From an uncultured Pseudomonadota bacterium (GTDB lineage: Bacteria; Pseudomonadota; Gammaproteobacteria; Steroidobacterales; Steroidobacteraceae), in assembly GCA_946479515.1 (NCBI GenBank), contig CAMLGF010000008.1, positions 29,700 through 93,699 of the forward strand: a DNA stretch of 64,000 nucleotides, read 5' to 3'. The notes beneath the pieces are model-generated. The model was not told the origin of the DNA. It was given only the letters and a program-made list of their open reading frames with translations, and ran no database searches. Each line of letters opens with the position of its first letter. Position 1 is the first letter of the stretch. Below are positions 25,600 through 33,707 of the stretch, in pieces. A program made the translations under genes and the position numbers.

Positions 25600-25676
25600 G
25601 CGCCCGTAGCTCAGCTGGATAGAGTGACGGTTTCCGAAGCCGTAGGTCACAGGTTCGAATCCTGTCGGGCGCGCCA
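25600..25676 (+). tRNA. tRNA-Arg with anticodon CCG
   Basis: A full cloverleaf can be drawn. The acceptor stem is GCGCCCG with CGGGCGC, the D arm GCTC...GAGT, and the anticodon stem ACGGT/GCCGT around the loop TTCCGAA, giving anticodon CCG (codon CGG). The T arm is ACAGG TTCGAAT CCTGT, and an encoded CCA forms the last three bases after discriminator G. Reading CGG suits this GC-rich genome. tRNA genes are frequent integration sites, but the flanks are ordinary cytochrome and corA genes with no integrase. Confidence 0.95.
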
Positions 25677-25689
25677 TATTGGTCATAGA

Positions 25690-25695
25690 TATACT
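25690..25695 (+). promoter_or_regulatory. -10-like hexamer of the cytochrome c5 gene, leaderless arrangement
   Basis: TATACT ends eight bases before the ATG at 25704, leaving practically no 5' untranslated region. There is no Shine-Dalgarno sequence. Confidence 0.5.
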
Positions 25696-25703
25696 TCGCG
25701 CCC

Positions 25704-26219
25704 ATGAGCAAGCAGGACTCCCATTTCTTCAACAATTTCAGTCTCGTTCTCGGCATTTTGTTTGCCGTGACCCTCGGCCTGCTGGCCTTCGCCCGGCACG
25801 TTGGCGCCGAGCACCAGGGCAAGAACGTCACGGCCGACCCGCGTTACCAGGAAAGCGTGAAAGAGCGCCTGGCGCCGGTGGCCCAGGTGGCCATCGCCGG
25901 CCAGGACAACTCGGCGCTGAAGATCGAAAGTTCTGCTGCGTCCACCGGCACGGCTGCCGCCCTGCCCGCCGACGGAACCGCCGCGTACCAAGCGGCCTGC
26001 GTGGCCTGCCACGGCGCGGGAATCGCCGGTGCCCCGAAGGTCGGTGACAAGGCGGCCTGGGGTCCGCGCATCGCCCAGGGCAAGGCGACGCTGTACAAGC
26101 ACGCCCTCGAGGGCTTCAACGGCAAGACCGGCGTGATGCCCGCCAAGGGCGGCCAGACCGCATGGCCCGACGACCTGGTCAAGCAGGCCGTGGACCACAT
26201 GGTCGAGCTGAACCAGTAA
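25704..26219 (+). CDS. Membrane-anchored cytochrome c5-type monohaem protein
   Basis: The 171-residue protein has an uncleaved-looking N-terminal membrane helix (about residues 12-30), an Ala-rich linker, and one c-type haem site C99-V-A-C-H103 followed by GAGIAGAPKVGDKAAWGPR, the c5/class I pattern. Axial Met is in GVMPAKGG. Probably it shuttles electrons between cytochrome c4, bc1 and an oxidase. It starts without a ribosome binding site, right after a -10 hexamer. A perfect 16-base-stem hairpin follows the stop. Confidence 0.9.
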   Translation: MSKQDSHFFNNFSLVLGILFAVTLGLLAFARHVGAEHQGKNVTADPRYQESVKERLAPVAQVAIAGQDNSALKIESSAASTGTAAALPADGTAAYQAACVACHGAGIAGAPKVGDKAAWGPRIAQGKATLYKHALEGFNGKTGVMPAKGGQTAWPDDLVKQAVDHMVELNQ

Positions 26220-26240
26220 GCCGGGTTCTCCACTGATGTC

Positions 26241-26280
26241 GCAACGGGCCCGGCCTGCGAAGGCCGGGCCCGTTGCGTTT
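26241..26280 (+). terminator. Hairpin terminator between cytochrome c5 and comM
   Basis: A perfect 16-base stem (26241-26256 with 26261-26276) closes a GCGA tetraloop. The U-tract is weak (GTTT), so it may act for both converging genes. Confidence 0.7.
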
Positions 26281-26299
26281 CCGGCCCCGGCCCGGCGAC

Positions 26300-27841
26300 C
26301 TAACTAATCGCGCGGCGCAGCTGCAACGCCTCGGCCAGGTGCGCGGCCGCGAGCGGCGTGTCGCCCGGCTCTGCTGCGGGTTCTGCCGACAGATCCGCGA
26401 TGGTGCGCGCCACCCGCAGCACCCGATGCACGCCGCGCGCCGAGAGTTCGAACCTGGCGCGCATCTGGGCGAGCAGCACGCGTGCCTCGCGCGTGAGCGG
26501 GCAGAACCTGCGCAGCTCGCGGCCCACCAGCTCCGCATTCAGCTTGCCGGCGCGGCGCATCTGGCGCTCGCGCGCCGCACGCACTTGCGCCGCCGCGAGC
26601 GCCGACGTGAGGCGCACCGCGCCCGCGGGCTCGTCGTCGAGCAGCTCTTCGCTCGCCACCGCGGGTACGGCCACGCGCAGATCGATGCGATCGAGCAGCG
26701 GCCCGGAAATGCGGGCGCGATACCGGGCGATCTCCGGCGGTGCGCAGCGGCAATTGCCGGTGGGCTCACCGAAGTAGCCACAGGGACAGGGATTCATGGC
26801 GGCCACGAGCTGAAAGCGCGCGGGGTATTCCACCTGCAGTGCCGCGCGCGAAATGGCGACCACGCCGCTTTCCAGCGGCTCGCGCAGGGACTCGAGCACG
26901 CCGCGATTGAACTCCGGCAGCTCGTCGAGGAACAGCACACCCCGGTGCGCCAGACTGACTTCCCCCGGGCGTGCCGCCGGACCGCCCCCAATGATGGCGC
27001 CGGCGGAGGCGGTGTGATGCGGCGCTCGAAACGGACGCCGCCCGAAATCCGCGACCGCGAATCCGCGCGCGCTCACGGATGCGATCGCCGCCACATCCAA
27101 TGCCTCCTCCGCACGCAGCTCGGGCAGGATGCCGGGCAGACGCTGGGCCAGCATGCTCTTGCCGGTTCCCGGCGGGCCGACCAGCAGCAGGCTGTGACCT
27201 CCGGCGGCCGCGATGATGAGTGCGCGCTTGGGCACCGCCTGCCCGCGCACGTCTGCGAGATCCTGGTGTGAGCCTGGCGAGACGGCCGCCAGCGCGGGCG
27301 CCGCGCCGCCAGCCTCATCGCCCACGCCACCCGCGCGCGCCAGCGCGCACACGCCTAACAAGGTGTCCGCGCCGAACACCTGCCGCGCGGCAATGCGCGC
27401 TTCGGCGACGTTGGCCGCCGGCACCACCAGCGCGCGTTGTTCCCGCGCCGCGTGCGCCGCCGCCAGCAACACGCCCCGGATGGGCTTGAGCTCACCGGCG
27501 AGACCCAGCTCTCCGTAGAACTCGCTGCCGGCCAGGCGTTCCGCCGGTGCGGCGATCTGCGATGACGCCAGCAGGATGCCGAGCGCGATGGGCAGGTCGT
27601 AGCGGCAGCCCTCCTTGGGGAGATCCGCCGGCGACAGGTTGACCGTGATGCGGCCCGCGGGCCAGTCGAAACCCGACGTGGCCAGCGCCGCGCGAACCCG
27701 GTCCTTGCTCTCCCGGACCGCGGTGGCCGGCATGCCGACGATGGAGAAGGTGGGCAGACCGCCGCCCAGGTGCACCTCGACTTCCACTCGCGGCGCGGCG
27801 AGGCCGAGCTGTGCCCGGCTCGCGACGCGAGCTATGCCCAT
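26300..27841 (-). CDS. comM: ComM/YifB-family Mg-chelatase-like AAA+ helicase
   Basis: ComM promotes branch migration during natural transformation in Vibrio and Acinetobacter; YifB is the E. coli form. The 513-residue protein starts MGIARVASRAQLGL and has the Lon-like N-domain (VEVHLGGGLPTFSIVGMP), Walker A GPPGTGKS, Walker B VLFLDELPEF, a zinc-type cysteine loop CPCGYFGEP...NCRC, and the C-terminal Mg-chelatase domain. ATG at 27841 fits the family start; the open frame upstream runs through ubiK in another phase. ubiK is 71 bases upstream on the same strand. Confidence 0.93.
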   Translation of the reverse strand: MGIARVASRAQLGLAAPRVEVEVHLGGGLPTFSIVGMPATAVRESKDRVRAALATSGFDWPAGRITVNLSPADLPKEGCRYDLPIALGILLASSQIAAPAERLAGSEFYGELGLAGELKPIRGVLLAAAHAAREQRALVVPAANVAEARIAARQVFGADTLLGVCALARAGGVGDEAGGAAPALAAVSPGSHQDLADVRGQAVPKRALIIAAAGGHSLLLVGPPGTGKSMLAQRLPGILPELRAEEALDVAAIASVSARGFAVADFGRRPFRAPHHTASAGAIIGGGPAARPGEVSLAHRGVLFLDELPEFNRGVLESLREPLESGVVAISRAALQVEYPARFQLVAAMNPCPCGYFGEPTGNCRCAPPEIARYRARISGPLLDRIDLRVAVPAVASEELLDDEPAGAVRLTSALAAAQVRAARERQMRRAGKLNAELVGRELRRFCPLTREARVLLAQMRARFELSARGVHRVLRVARTIADLSAEPAAEPGDTPLAAAHLAEALQLRRAIS

Positions 27842-27912
27842 GACACGCGCATGGCGGATCCCTCCGTGGATCGCTCTCGGGACCGCGCCGGCTTCCCTGC
27901 CGGCGCAGCGAA

Positions 27913-28182
27913 TCAGTTGCCGCTGCTGCCCGCGGCCCGGGCTTCCAGTTCGGCGACGCGTTTCTCCAGTTCCTCGAGACGCGCGCGGGTGCGTTCGAGT
28001 ACCTTGCGCTGCGCATCGAACTCGTCGCGGCCGGTGAGATCGAGCTTGCCGAGGTTCGCGCGCAGCACGGCCCGGAAGTTGTTCTCGATGTCTTCGCGCA
28101 GGCCGCTGGCACCGGATGCGAGCCCCGGCGGCAACCCCTGCATCAGGCTGCGCAACAGTTCTTCGACCTTGGGTAACTCCAC
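27913..28182 (-). CDS. ubiK: Ubiquinone biosynthesis accessory factor UbiK (YqiC/BMFP)
   Basis: UbiK binds UbiJ and aids the cytosolic ubiquinone-synthesis complex under aerobic conditions. The 89-residue protein has an amphipathic N-terminus, the core DIENNFRAVLRANLGKLDL, and a C-terminal coiled coil (VLERTRARLEELEKRVAELE). The start is GTG at 28182, preceded at seven to eight bases by CAGGAGAG. Longer readings run into the glnK promoter region and are not supported. Its partner ubiJ is in the same window at 60298. It is divergent from glnK, a common arrangement. Confidence 0.88.
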   Translation of the reverse strand: MELPKVEELLRSLMQGLPPGLASGASGLREDIENNFRAVLRANLGKLDLTGRDEFDAQRKVLERTRARLEELEKRVAELEARAAGSSGN

Positions 28183-28241
28183 CGACGGCTCTCCTGAGAA
28201 TCCCCGGACCAACTGCCCCGTTTTGTTGCGAGGGCCGGCGC

Positions 28242-28260
28242 TGCGCCCCAATTTTGGGCG
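28242..28260. promoter_or_regulatory. Palindrome in the ubiK-glnK intergenic region
   Basis: GCGCCC-CAATTTT-GGGCGC is a perfect six-base inverted repeat around an AT-rich centre, about 60 bases upstream of the sigma-54 promoter. Its 19-base geometry is wider than the usual NtrC site, so the binding factor is uncertain. It could be an enhancer site or a hairpin. Confidence 0.4.
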
Positions 28261-28319
28261 CGAAGGCTGCGCGCCCGCGCTCTTTCGCGCCGCAGCGGCC
28301 CTCCCGGTCCTCGTTTGGG

Positions 28320-28336
28320 CTGGCATGGAACCTGCA
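28320..28336 (+). promoter_or_regulatory. Sigma-54 promoter of glnK-amtB
   Basis: CTGGCATGGAACCTGCA fits the -24/-12 consensus YTGGCACGRNNNTTGCW at 15 of 17 positions, with GG and GC at the required spacing. Transcription would start near 28347. glnK-amtB is a classical nitrogen-limitation target of RpoN and NtrC. Confidence 0.82.
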
Positions 28337-28423
28337 CTTTGATCGCTGGCCCAGCCAAACGTGTCGATAGGGAGCATACGCGGGCGACGAGCGCGCGATC
28401 CATCGGATATCGAAGCCAAAGCG

Positions 28424-28762
28424 ATGAAAATGATCACTGCCATCATCCGCCCCTGGAAGCTCGACGACCTGCAACTGGCCGTCGCGCGCTTGGGCGTGCA
28501 GGGGATCACCGTTACCGAGGTCACCGGTTACGGACGTCAGCGCGGCCACTCGGAGCACTACCGCGGCTCCGAATATCAGGTGGAATTCGTACCCAAGCTC
28601 CGCGTCGAGATCGTGCTCGACGAACCTTCCGCCGAAGCCGTGGTGGAAGCCATCAGCAATGTGTGTCGCACCGGCAAGACCGGCGACGGCAAGATTTTCC
28701 TGGCGCCAGTCGGTGATGCCGTGCGGATACGCACGCGCGAATCCGGCGCGGCGGCAGCCTGA
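28424..28762 (+). CDS. glnK: P-II nitrogen regulatory protein GlnK/GlnB
   Basis: P-II trimers sense ATP/ADP and 2-oxoglutarate and block AmtB or adjust glutamine synthetase. The 112-residue protein has the T-loop with the uridylylation site Tyr51 in HYRGSEYQVEF, the second signature TGKTGDGKIFLAPV and GYGRQRGH. ATG at 28424 gives the usual length and N-terminus MKMITAIIRP. Linkage to amtB and the sigma-54 promoter favours the GlnK name over GlnB. amtB starts 32 bases downstream. Confidence 0.93.
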   Translation: MKMITAIIRPWKLDDLQLAVARLGVQGITVTEVTGYGRQRGHSEHYRGSEYQVEFVPKLRVEIVLDEPSAEAVVEAISNVCRTGKTGDGKIFLAPVGDAVRIRTRESGAAAA

Positions 28763-28794
28763 GATGTCCCAGAGTTGGGGTGAGGAGCTAATAC

Positions 28795-30141
28795 ATGCGA
28801 GAAGATAAGAAGAGACTGAAGGGTGGCAGCTGGCTCGCGCGCGGTCTCGGCGCGGCGCTGCTGATGATCGGGCCAGTCATGGCATTCGCGCAGGACGCGG
28901 CGGAGGCGGCACCGGTTCCGAACAAGGGCGACACCGCATGGATGATCGTCGCGACGCTGCTGGTGATCATGATGGCGGTGCCGGGCCTCGCGCTGTTCTA
29001 TGGCGGCATGGTTCGCTCCAAGAACGTGTTGTCCACGTTCATGCAGGTGTTCGTGATCTTCTCGATCGGCACCGTGCTGTGGGTCATCTACGGCTACAGC
29101 TTCGCCTTCAACGGGCCCGGCGAGTGGTTCGGCGACATGAGCCGCTTCCTGCTGCACGGAATCACGGCGGATTCCAACGCCGCGACCTTCACCCAGGGCG
29201 TGGTCATTCCGGAATACGTGTTCGTGGTCTTCCAGGCCACCTTCGCGGCACTCACCACGGCGCTGGCCGTCGGCGGCTTCGCGGAACGCACCAAGTTCTC
29301 CGCGGTGCTGATCTGGGCGGTCATCTGGTTCACGTTCTCCTATCTACCGATCGCGCGCATGGTCTGGTACTCCGAGGGCTACCTGTTCAAGCTCGGCGCG
29401 CTGGACTACGCCGGCGGCACGGTGGTGCACATCAATGCCGGTATCGCCGGCCTGGTCGGCGCCATGATCGTCGGCAAGCGCACGGGGTACGGGCAGGCGG
29501 CCATGCCGCCGCACAACGTGCCGTACGTCATGGTCGGCGCCGCGCTGCTGTGGGTGGGCTGGTTCGGCTTCAACGTGGGCTCGGGTCTGGAAGCCAACAA
29601 CTTCGCCGGCCTGGTGTTCCTGAACACCTTCGTCTGCACGGCCATGGCGGCAATCGCCTGGACCTTCGGTGAGTGGATCTTCCGCGGCAAGCCGACGATG
29701 CTGGGTGCCGCTTCGGGTGCCGTCGCCGGCCTGGTCGGCATCACGCCTTCCTGCGGCGTGGTCGGCCCCGGCGGTGCCATCGTCCTCGGCCTGGTGGTCG
29801 GCCTGGTCTGCCTCTGGGCCTGCGCCAGCCTCAAGAAGATGCTGGGCTACGACGACTCGCTGGACGTCTTCGGCGTGCACTGCGTGGGCGGCATCATCGG
29901 CGCGCTCTCCTGCGCCATCCTGGGCCACGCGTCCCTGGGCGGTGTCGGCACCTTCGAGAGCATCGGCACCCAGCTGGGAATCCAGGCCACGGGCGTGGTC
30001 ATCACGCTGGTCTGGTCCGCGCTGGTCTCGGCCATCGCGTTCTTCCTGATCAAGGTGACGATCGGCTTGCGTCCGACCGAAGAGGTCGAGCGCGAGGGTC
30101 TCGACACCAACGAGCACGGCGAGCGGGCGTACGACGCCTGA
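28795..30141 (+). CDS. amtB: Ammonium transporter AmtB
   Basis: AmtB is a trimeric channel that conducts ammonia, closed by GlnK. The 448-residue precursor has a signal peptide (about 1-32), 11 membrane segments and the pore histidines H212 (GGTVVHINAG) and H362 (FGVHCVGG). The N-terminal signature WMIVATLLVIMMAVPGLALF is typical. The ribosome binding site GAGGAG precedes the ATG. The C-terminal tail (EEVEREGLDTNEHGERAY) includes the conserved segment that contacts P-II. A strong terminator follows. Confidence 0.95.
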   Translation: MREDKKRLKGGSWLARGLGAALLMIGPVMAFAQDAAEAAPVPNKGDTAWMIVATLLVIMMAVPGLALFYGGMVRSKNVLSTFMQVFVIFSIGTVLWVIYGYSFAFNGPGEWFGDMSRFLLHGITADSNAATFTQGVVIPEYVFVVFQATFAALTTALAVGGFAERTKFSAVLIWAVIWFTFSYLPIARMVWYSEGYLFKLGALDYAGGTVVHINAGIAGLVGAMIVGKRTGYGQAAMPPHNVPYVMVGAALLWVGWFGFNVGSGLEANNFAGLVFLNTFVCTAMAAIAWTFGEWIFRGKPTMLGAASGAVAGLVGITPSCGVVGPGGAIVLGLVVGLVCLWACASLKKMLGYDDSLDVFGVHCVGGIIGALSCAILGHASLGGVGTFESIGTQLGIQATGVVITLVWSALVSAIAFFLIKVTIGLRPTEEVEREGLDTNEHGERAYDA

Positions 30142-30192
30142 GCGACGAGGCGGGGTGGGCAATAGCCGGCCCCGCGAAGGAAACTCGCAAAT

Positions 30193-30233
30193 CAGGGCCT
30201 GCCGGCGGGAAACCCCGGCAGGCCCTGTCTTTT
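30193..30233 (+). terminator. Rho-independent terminator of glnK-amtB
   Basis: A 13-base perfect stem (30193-30205 with 30215-30227) with a nine-base loop is followed by TCTTTT. The rest of the 199-base gap to 30341 holds only a possible -10 hexamer CATAAT at 30314-30319. Confidence 0.88.
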
Positions 30234-30340
30234 GCGGGCTGTTTTCTTCAATTGGCGATAGTAAAGGGCCTTGTCTGTGATCCGCGTCAAAGGTTCTCAT
30301 AGACGCCTCCCGGCATAATCCGCGCACCGGAGGAAGGGTC

Positions 30341-30811
30341 ATGAGACAACTGAAAGTCCTTGCCGTGATTGCTGGCCTGCTCGGCGCTGCCGTGGCGCAG
30401 GCGGGCGATGTCTACAAATACGTGGATGAGCGCGGCAACACGATGTACACCGACAAGCCCGTGCCGGGCGCCGTGCTCGTGAGCACCACCGCGCCGCGTC
30501 CTCCGGACGTCGCGCAGCGCAACTACGCCACCCAGCAGACCGCGGCCGCCAACCAGCTCAACGCCAGCAACCAGCGCATCGCCGACGGCCGCACCAACCA
30601 GCAGGCCGCCGAGCAGGTCGCAAAGGACCTGGAAGCCACCCGCATGGAACGTTGCAAGAAGGCGCGCGCGAACTACGAGAACACCATCAGCTCGCAGAAG
30701 CTGTATCGCGAGAAGGATGGCCAGCGCGAATACCTGAACGACGCCGAGCTCGCCCAGGCGCGCGTCGATGCGCGCAAGGCCGTGGACGCCATCTGCGGAC
30801 CGCAGGGCTAG
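30341..30811 (+). CDS. DUF4124-containing periplasmic protein
   Basis: The 156-residue precursor has a signal peptide (1 to about 21, AVAQA) and at once the DUF4124 motif VYKYVDERGNTMYTDKPVPG, a small beta domain common in Proteobacterial envelope proteins. The remainder is helical and rich in Gln, Ala, Arg and Glu (residues about 55-150), probably a coiled coil, with two cysteines (MERCKKA and AICGPQG). Function unknown. GGAGGAAGG before the ATG is a strong ribosome binding site. Confidence 0.8.
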   Translation: MRQLKVLAVIAGLLGAAVAQAGDVYKYVDERGNTMYTDKPVPGAVLVSTTAPRPPDVAQRNYATQQTAAANQLNASNQRIADGRTNQQAAEQVAKDLEATRMERCKKARANYENTISSQKLYREKDGQREYLNDAELAQARVDARKAVDAICGPQG

Positions 30812-30848
30812 CGCCCGCCTGCAAGCCGCGCCGCATGCCGACCTGTCG

Positions 30849-30872
30849 AACGCCGCCCTTTCGGGCGGCGTT
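30849..30872 (+). terminator. Hairpin terminator after the DUF4124 gene
   Basis: AACGCCGCCC and GGGCGGCGTT form a perfect ten-base stem around TTTC. The following U-tract is short. Confidence 0.65.
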
Positions 30873-30916
30873 CGTCGTTGTGACACCCGCATCCACCCGC
30901 CGGGCCGCAACTGGGC

Positions 30917-30922
30917 AATAAT
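30917..30922 (+). promoter_or_regulatory. -10-like hexamer before the dehydrogenase gene, leaderless arrangement
   Basis: AATAAT ends nine bases before the ATG at 30932, with CCCCCGCC between and no ribosome binding site. Confidence 0.4.
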
Positions 30923-30931
30923 CCCCCGCCT

Positions 30932-31834
30932 ATGTTGCGCGTCGGCTTCCTCGGTCTCGGCGCCATGGGCATTCCCATGGCGAAAAACCTGCATCGTGCA
31001 GGCCTGCTTCACTCGGTCTGGAACCGCAGTGCGGACAAGGCGCGCGCCTTGGCAGCGGAGCTGGGCGTAGCGGCCCCCGAATCGCTGGCCGAGTTCGCCG
31101 CCGCGCTCGATGTGGTCGTGATCTGCGTGTCCGCCGATGCCGACGTGCGCGCCGTCGTCGCAGGCATCGCCCCTGCACTGTCGCGGCGAAGCGCTGGTGC
31201 GCAGGCCCTGGTCATCGACTGTTCCACCGTCAGCGCCGACACCGCGCGCTGGGCAGAGAGCCATCTCGCGCAACACGGCGCGCGGTTCCTGGACGCGCCC
31301 GTCAGCGGCGGCGTCGAGGGCGCGCAGAAGGCAACCCTGGCGATCATGTGCGGCGGCAAGCCCGAGACCTACGAGATGGCCCGGCCCGTGCTCGCCGCCA
31401 TGGGCAAGACCATCGAGTACTTCGGCCCAGCGGGCAGCGGCCAGGCCACCAAGGCCACGAATCAGATCATGTGCGCGGGCATCATCCGCGCCTGCGCCGA
31501 GGCCATGGCCTTTGCCGAGGCGCACCAGCTGCCGCTCGAGCGGGTGGTGAACACGCTCGGCGCCGGCGCCGGCTCGAGCTGGTACTTCGTCCACCGCGCG
31601 CCGAACATGGTCCGCGGCAGCTATCCGGCCGGCTTTCGCGTGAAGCTGCACGCCAAGGATCTCGGCATCTGCCGCGACATGGCGGCCCGCTTCGGCGTGC
31701 ACCTGCCGGTGGTCGACGCCATGCTCGAGGAATATGCCGAGCTGATTGCGCAGGGGCACGGCGACGAGGACATCTCCGCCACGCATCGCCTGAAGCAGGC
31801 ATTGTTCAGGGGCGCCAAGCCCGCCAGCCCATGA
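30932..31834 (+). CDS. NAD(P)-dependent beta-hydroxyacid dehydrogenase (3-hydroxyisobutyrate dehydrogenase family)
   Basis: The 300-residue protein has the N-terminal dinucleotide motif GFLGLGAMGIPMA (residues 5-17), the substrate motif DAPVSGGVEGA (about 123-133) and catalytic Lys174 in GSGQATKATNQ. These are the marks of the 3-hydroxyisobutyrate/tartronate-semialdehyde reductase family. The true substrate cannot be told; glyoxylate/succinic semialdehyde reductases are also in the family. Its stop overlaps the algZ start (ATGA), although an enzyme of this kind has no obvious link to the two-component pair. Confidence 0.88.
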   Translation: MLRVGFLGLGAMGIPMAKNLHRAGLLHSVWNRSADKARALAAELGVAAPESLAEFAAALDVVVICVSADADVRAVVAGIAPALSRRSAGAQALVIDCSTVSADTARWAESHLAQHGARFLDAPVSGGVEGAQKATLAIMCGGKPETYEMARPVLAAMGKTIEYFGPAGSGQATKATNQIMCAGIIRACAEAMAFAEAHQLPLERVVNTLGAGAGSSWYFVHRAPNMVRGSYPAGFRVKLHAKDLGICRDMAARFGVHLPVVDAMLEEYAELIAQGHGDEDISATHRLKQALFRGAKPASP

Positions 31835-32913
31835 AGCCCGCGCCGCAGGCCGAGGATGCCGGTCAGCTCTATCTACCCAATTTCTGCTCGGCGTCCGCGG
31901 TGCTGGCCATCGTGCTCATCTGCGAGCTGACGGCGCTGCTGCTGTCACTGGCGCGCAACACCGGCGCGCTCGGCTTCTGGGCAGACCTGGGCCTCACTTC
32001 CATGTTCCTGCTGTGGATCGCGCTGTGCGGCGCGGCCATGCTCTGCCTGATGCGCGGCTACCTCAATCGGCAGACCGTGGCCGTGGGTTCCGCGCTGGTG
32101 CTCGGCCTCACCGTGGCGCTGGTGGTGGTCATTTCCTGGCTCGCCTGGTACTTCGGCAGCGCCGATGGCGATGGCTGGCTCGCCGGCAGCGCCATGTTCA
32201 CCGCCGATACCTGGACCTTCCTGCTGCGCAATGCGGGCATCACCTTCGTGGTCACCGCCCTGGCGCTTCGCTACTTCTACGTGACGCACCTCTGGCGTCA
32301 CAACGTGGAGCTGCAGGCCCGTGCGCGCGTGCACGCGCTGCAGGCGCGCATCCGTCCGCATTTCCTGTTCAACAGCATGAACACCATCGCCGCGCTCACG
32401 CGCAGCAACCCGGCTCGGGCCGAGGAAGCCGTGCAGGACCTCGCCGACCTGTTCCGCGCCAATCTCAACGAGAAGCGCAACGAGATCCGTCTCGCCGAGG
32501 AAATCGACGTGGCGCGAACGTACCAGCGCATGGAACAGCTGCGGCTCGGCGAGCGGCTGCGCGTCGAGTGGAAGATAGACCCCCTGCCACCAAACGCGTT
32601 GGTGCCCGGGTTGATCCTGCAGCCGCTGCTCGAGAACGCGATCTATCACGGTATCGAGCCGCGGGCGGACGGCGGGGTCGTGACGGTGACCGGCGAGTTC
32701 GCCAAGGGCATGATCACGGTGGTGGTGCGCAACCCGGTGCCCGCGGCCAATCTCACCATGCGCGACGGCAATCGCCTGGCGCTGGCCAACATCAAGGAGC
32801 GCCTCGAACTCATGTACGGCGAGCGCTCCACCGTGAAGGCGGGCCGGTTCGACGAGGAGTACATCGTGACGCTGCGCTTCCCGTTCAGCGAAACCTCGAC
32901 TGCCTCGTCATGA
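31831..32913 (+). CDS. algZ: AlgZ/LytS-type sensor histidine kinase
   Basis: The 360-residue protein has an N-terminal membrane part of about five hydrophobic segments (residues 20-160) and a C-terminal His_kinase domain in which H177 lies in RIRPHFLFNSMNT, the LytS/AlgZ phosphorylation motif. An ATPase part follows with QPLLENAIYHG. The first residues after the start include LYLPNFCS, which AlgZ homologues share. In Pseudomonas AlgZ-AlgR controls twitching, alginate and virulence. It overlaps the dehydrogenase gene by four bases, and algR follows after 46 bases. Confidence 0.9.
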   Translation: MKPAPQAEDAGQLYLPNFCSASAVLAIVLICELTALLLSLARNTGALGFWADLGLTSMFLLWIALCGAAMLCLMRGYLNRQTVAVGSALVLGLTVALVVVISWLAWYFGSADGDGWLAGSAMFTADTWTFLLRNAGITFVVTALALRYFYVTHLWRHNVELQARARVHALQARIRPHFLFNSMNTIAALTRSNPARAEEAVQDLADLFRANLNEKRNEIRLAEEIDVARTYQRMEQLRLGERLRVEWKIDPLPPNALVPGLILQPLLENAIYHGIEPRADGGVVTVTGEFAKGMITVVVRNPVPAANLTMRDGNRLALANIKERLELMYGERSTVKAGRFDEEYIVTLRFPFSETSTASS

Positions 32914-32945
32914 ACGGCCGGACGCAGCCGCGTGCACCCGTCGAT

Positions 32946-32951
32946 TACACT
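32946..32951 (+). promoter_or_regulatory. -10-like hexamer before algR, leaderless arrangement
   Basis: TACACT ends eight bases before the algR ATG, with no ribosome binding site, suggesting a separate algR transcript starting at or near the start codon. Confidence 0.45.
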
Positions 32952-32959
32952 CTGCGAAC

Positions 32960-33697
32960 ATGAGTCTGCGTGTGCTCATCGTCGACGACGAGCCGCCGGC
33001 GCGCGAACGGCTGCGCTCCATGCTGCTCGAATCCGGGGATTTCGAGGTGGCCGGCGAGGCGGGCAATGGCGAGCAGGCCCTGGCCCTGGTCGACAAGCTG
33101 GTCCCGGACATCGTGCTGCTCGACGTGCGCATGCCCGGAGTCGACGGCCTCGAGATTGCGCGCCAGCTCGCGACGCTGGCCGAACCACCGGCGGTGATCT
33201 TCACCACCGCATTCGACGAATACGCACTGCAGGCATTCGACTCGCAGGCCATTGCCTACCTGCTCAAGCCGATCCGCGCGGAGAAGCTCAGGTCCGCGCT
33301 CGCCAAGGCGGGCCGGCTGACGCGTCCGCAGCTGCAGCAGGTGGCAAGCGCGGCGCGCGAGCCGGTGCACCGCAGTCACATCGGCGTGCGCGGCCGCGAC
33401 GGTCTGAAGCTCATCCCGGTGGAGGAAGTGCTGTGCTTCCACGCCGATCAGAAGTACACCACCGTCAGGCATCTCAAGGGCGAGGATCTCATCGAAGATT
33501 CCCTGAAAACGCTCGAAGAGGAATTCGCCGCCAGCTTCGTGCGCATTCACCGCAATGCGCTGGTCAACACGCGCTATCTCGAGCGCATCGCGCGCGACCC
33601 CGGCGGCCAGCACTTCGTGCACCTGCGCGGCCTGGCCGAACCGTTGGAAGTCAGCCGCCGCATGGCCGGCGATCTCAAGGATCGCTTTCGCATCTAG
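32960..33697 (+). CDS. algR: LytTR-family response regulator AlgR
   Basis: The 245-residue protein has a receiver domain (acidic pair D9-D10, phosphoacceptor D55 in LLDVRMPG, T and K in FTTAF and YLLKPI) and a C-terminal LytTR DNA-binding domain (about 140-245, with FHADQKYTTVRH and FVRIHRNALVN). This matches AlgR, the partner of AlgZ. It converges on the gene ending at 33708 with only ten bases between and no terminator. Confidence 0.92.
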   Translation: MSLRVLIVDDEPPARERLRSMLLESGDFEVAGEAGNGEQALALVDKLVPDIVLLDVRMPGVDGLEIARQLATLAEPPAVIFTTAFDEYALQAFDSQAIAYLLKPIRAEKLRSALAKAGRLTRPQLQQVASAAREPVHRSHIGVRGRDGLKLIPVEEVLCFHADQKYTTVRHLKGEDLIEDSLKTLEEEFAASFVRIHRNALVNTRYLERIARDPGGQHFVHLRGLAEPLEVSRRMAGDLKDRFRI

Positions 33698-33707
33698 CAG
33701 GCTGTAC

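Noticed and set aside
25600..25676. tRNA-Arg gene as an attachment site of an integrated element
   Set aside because: No integrase, no direct repeat of the tRNA 3' end and no atypical composition nearby.
28242..28260. Palindrome as a canonical NtrC site
   Set aside because: Arms GCGCCC/GGGCGC are spaced two bases wider than the usual GCACC...GGTGC site and lack the TGCA ends.
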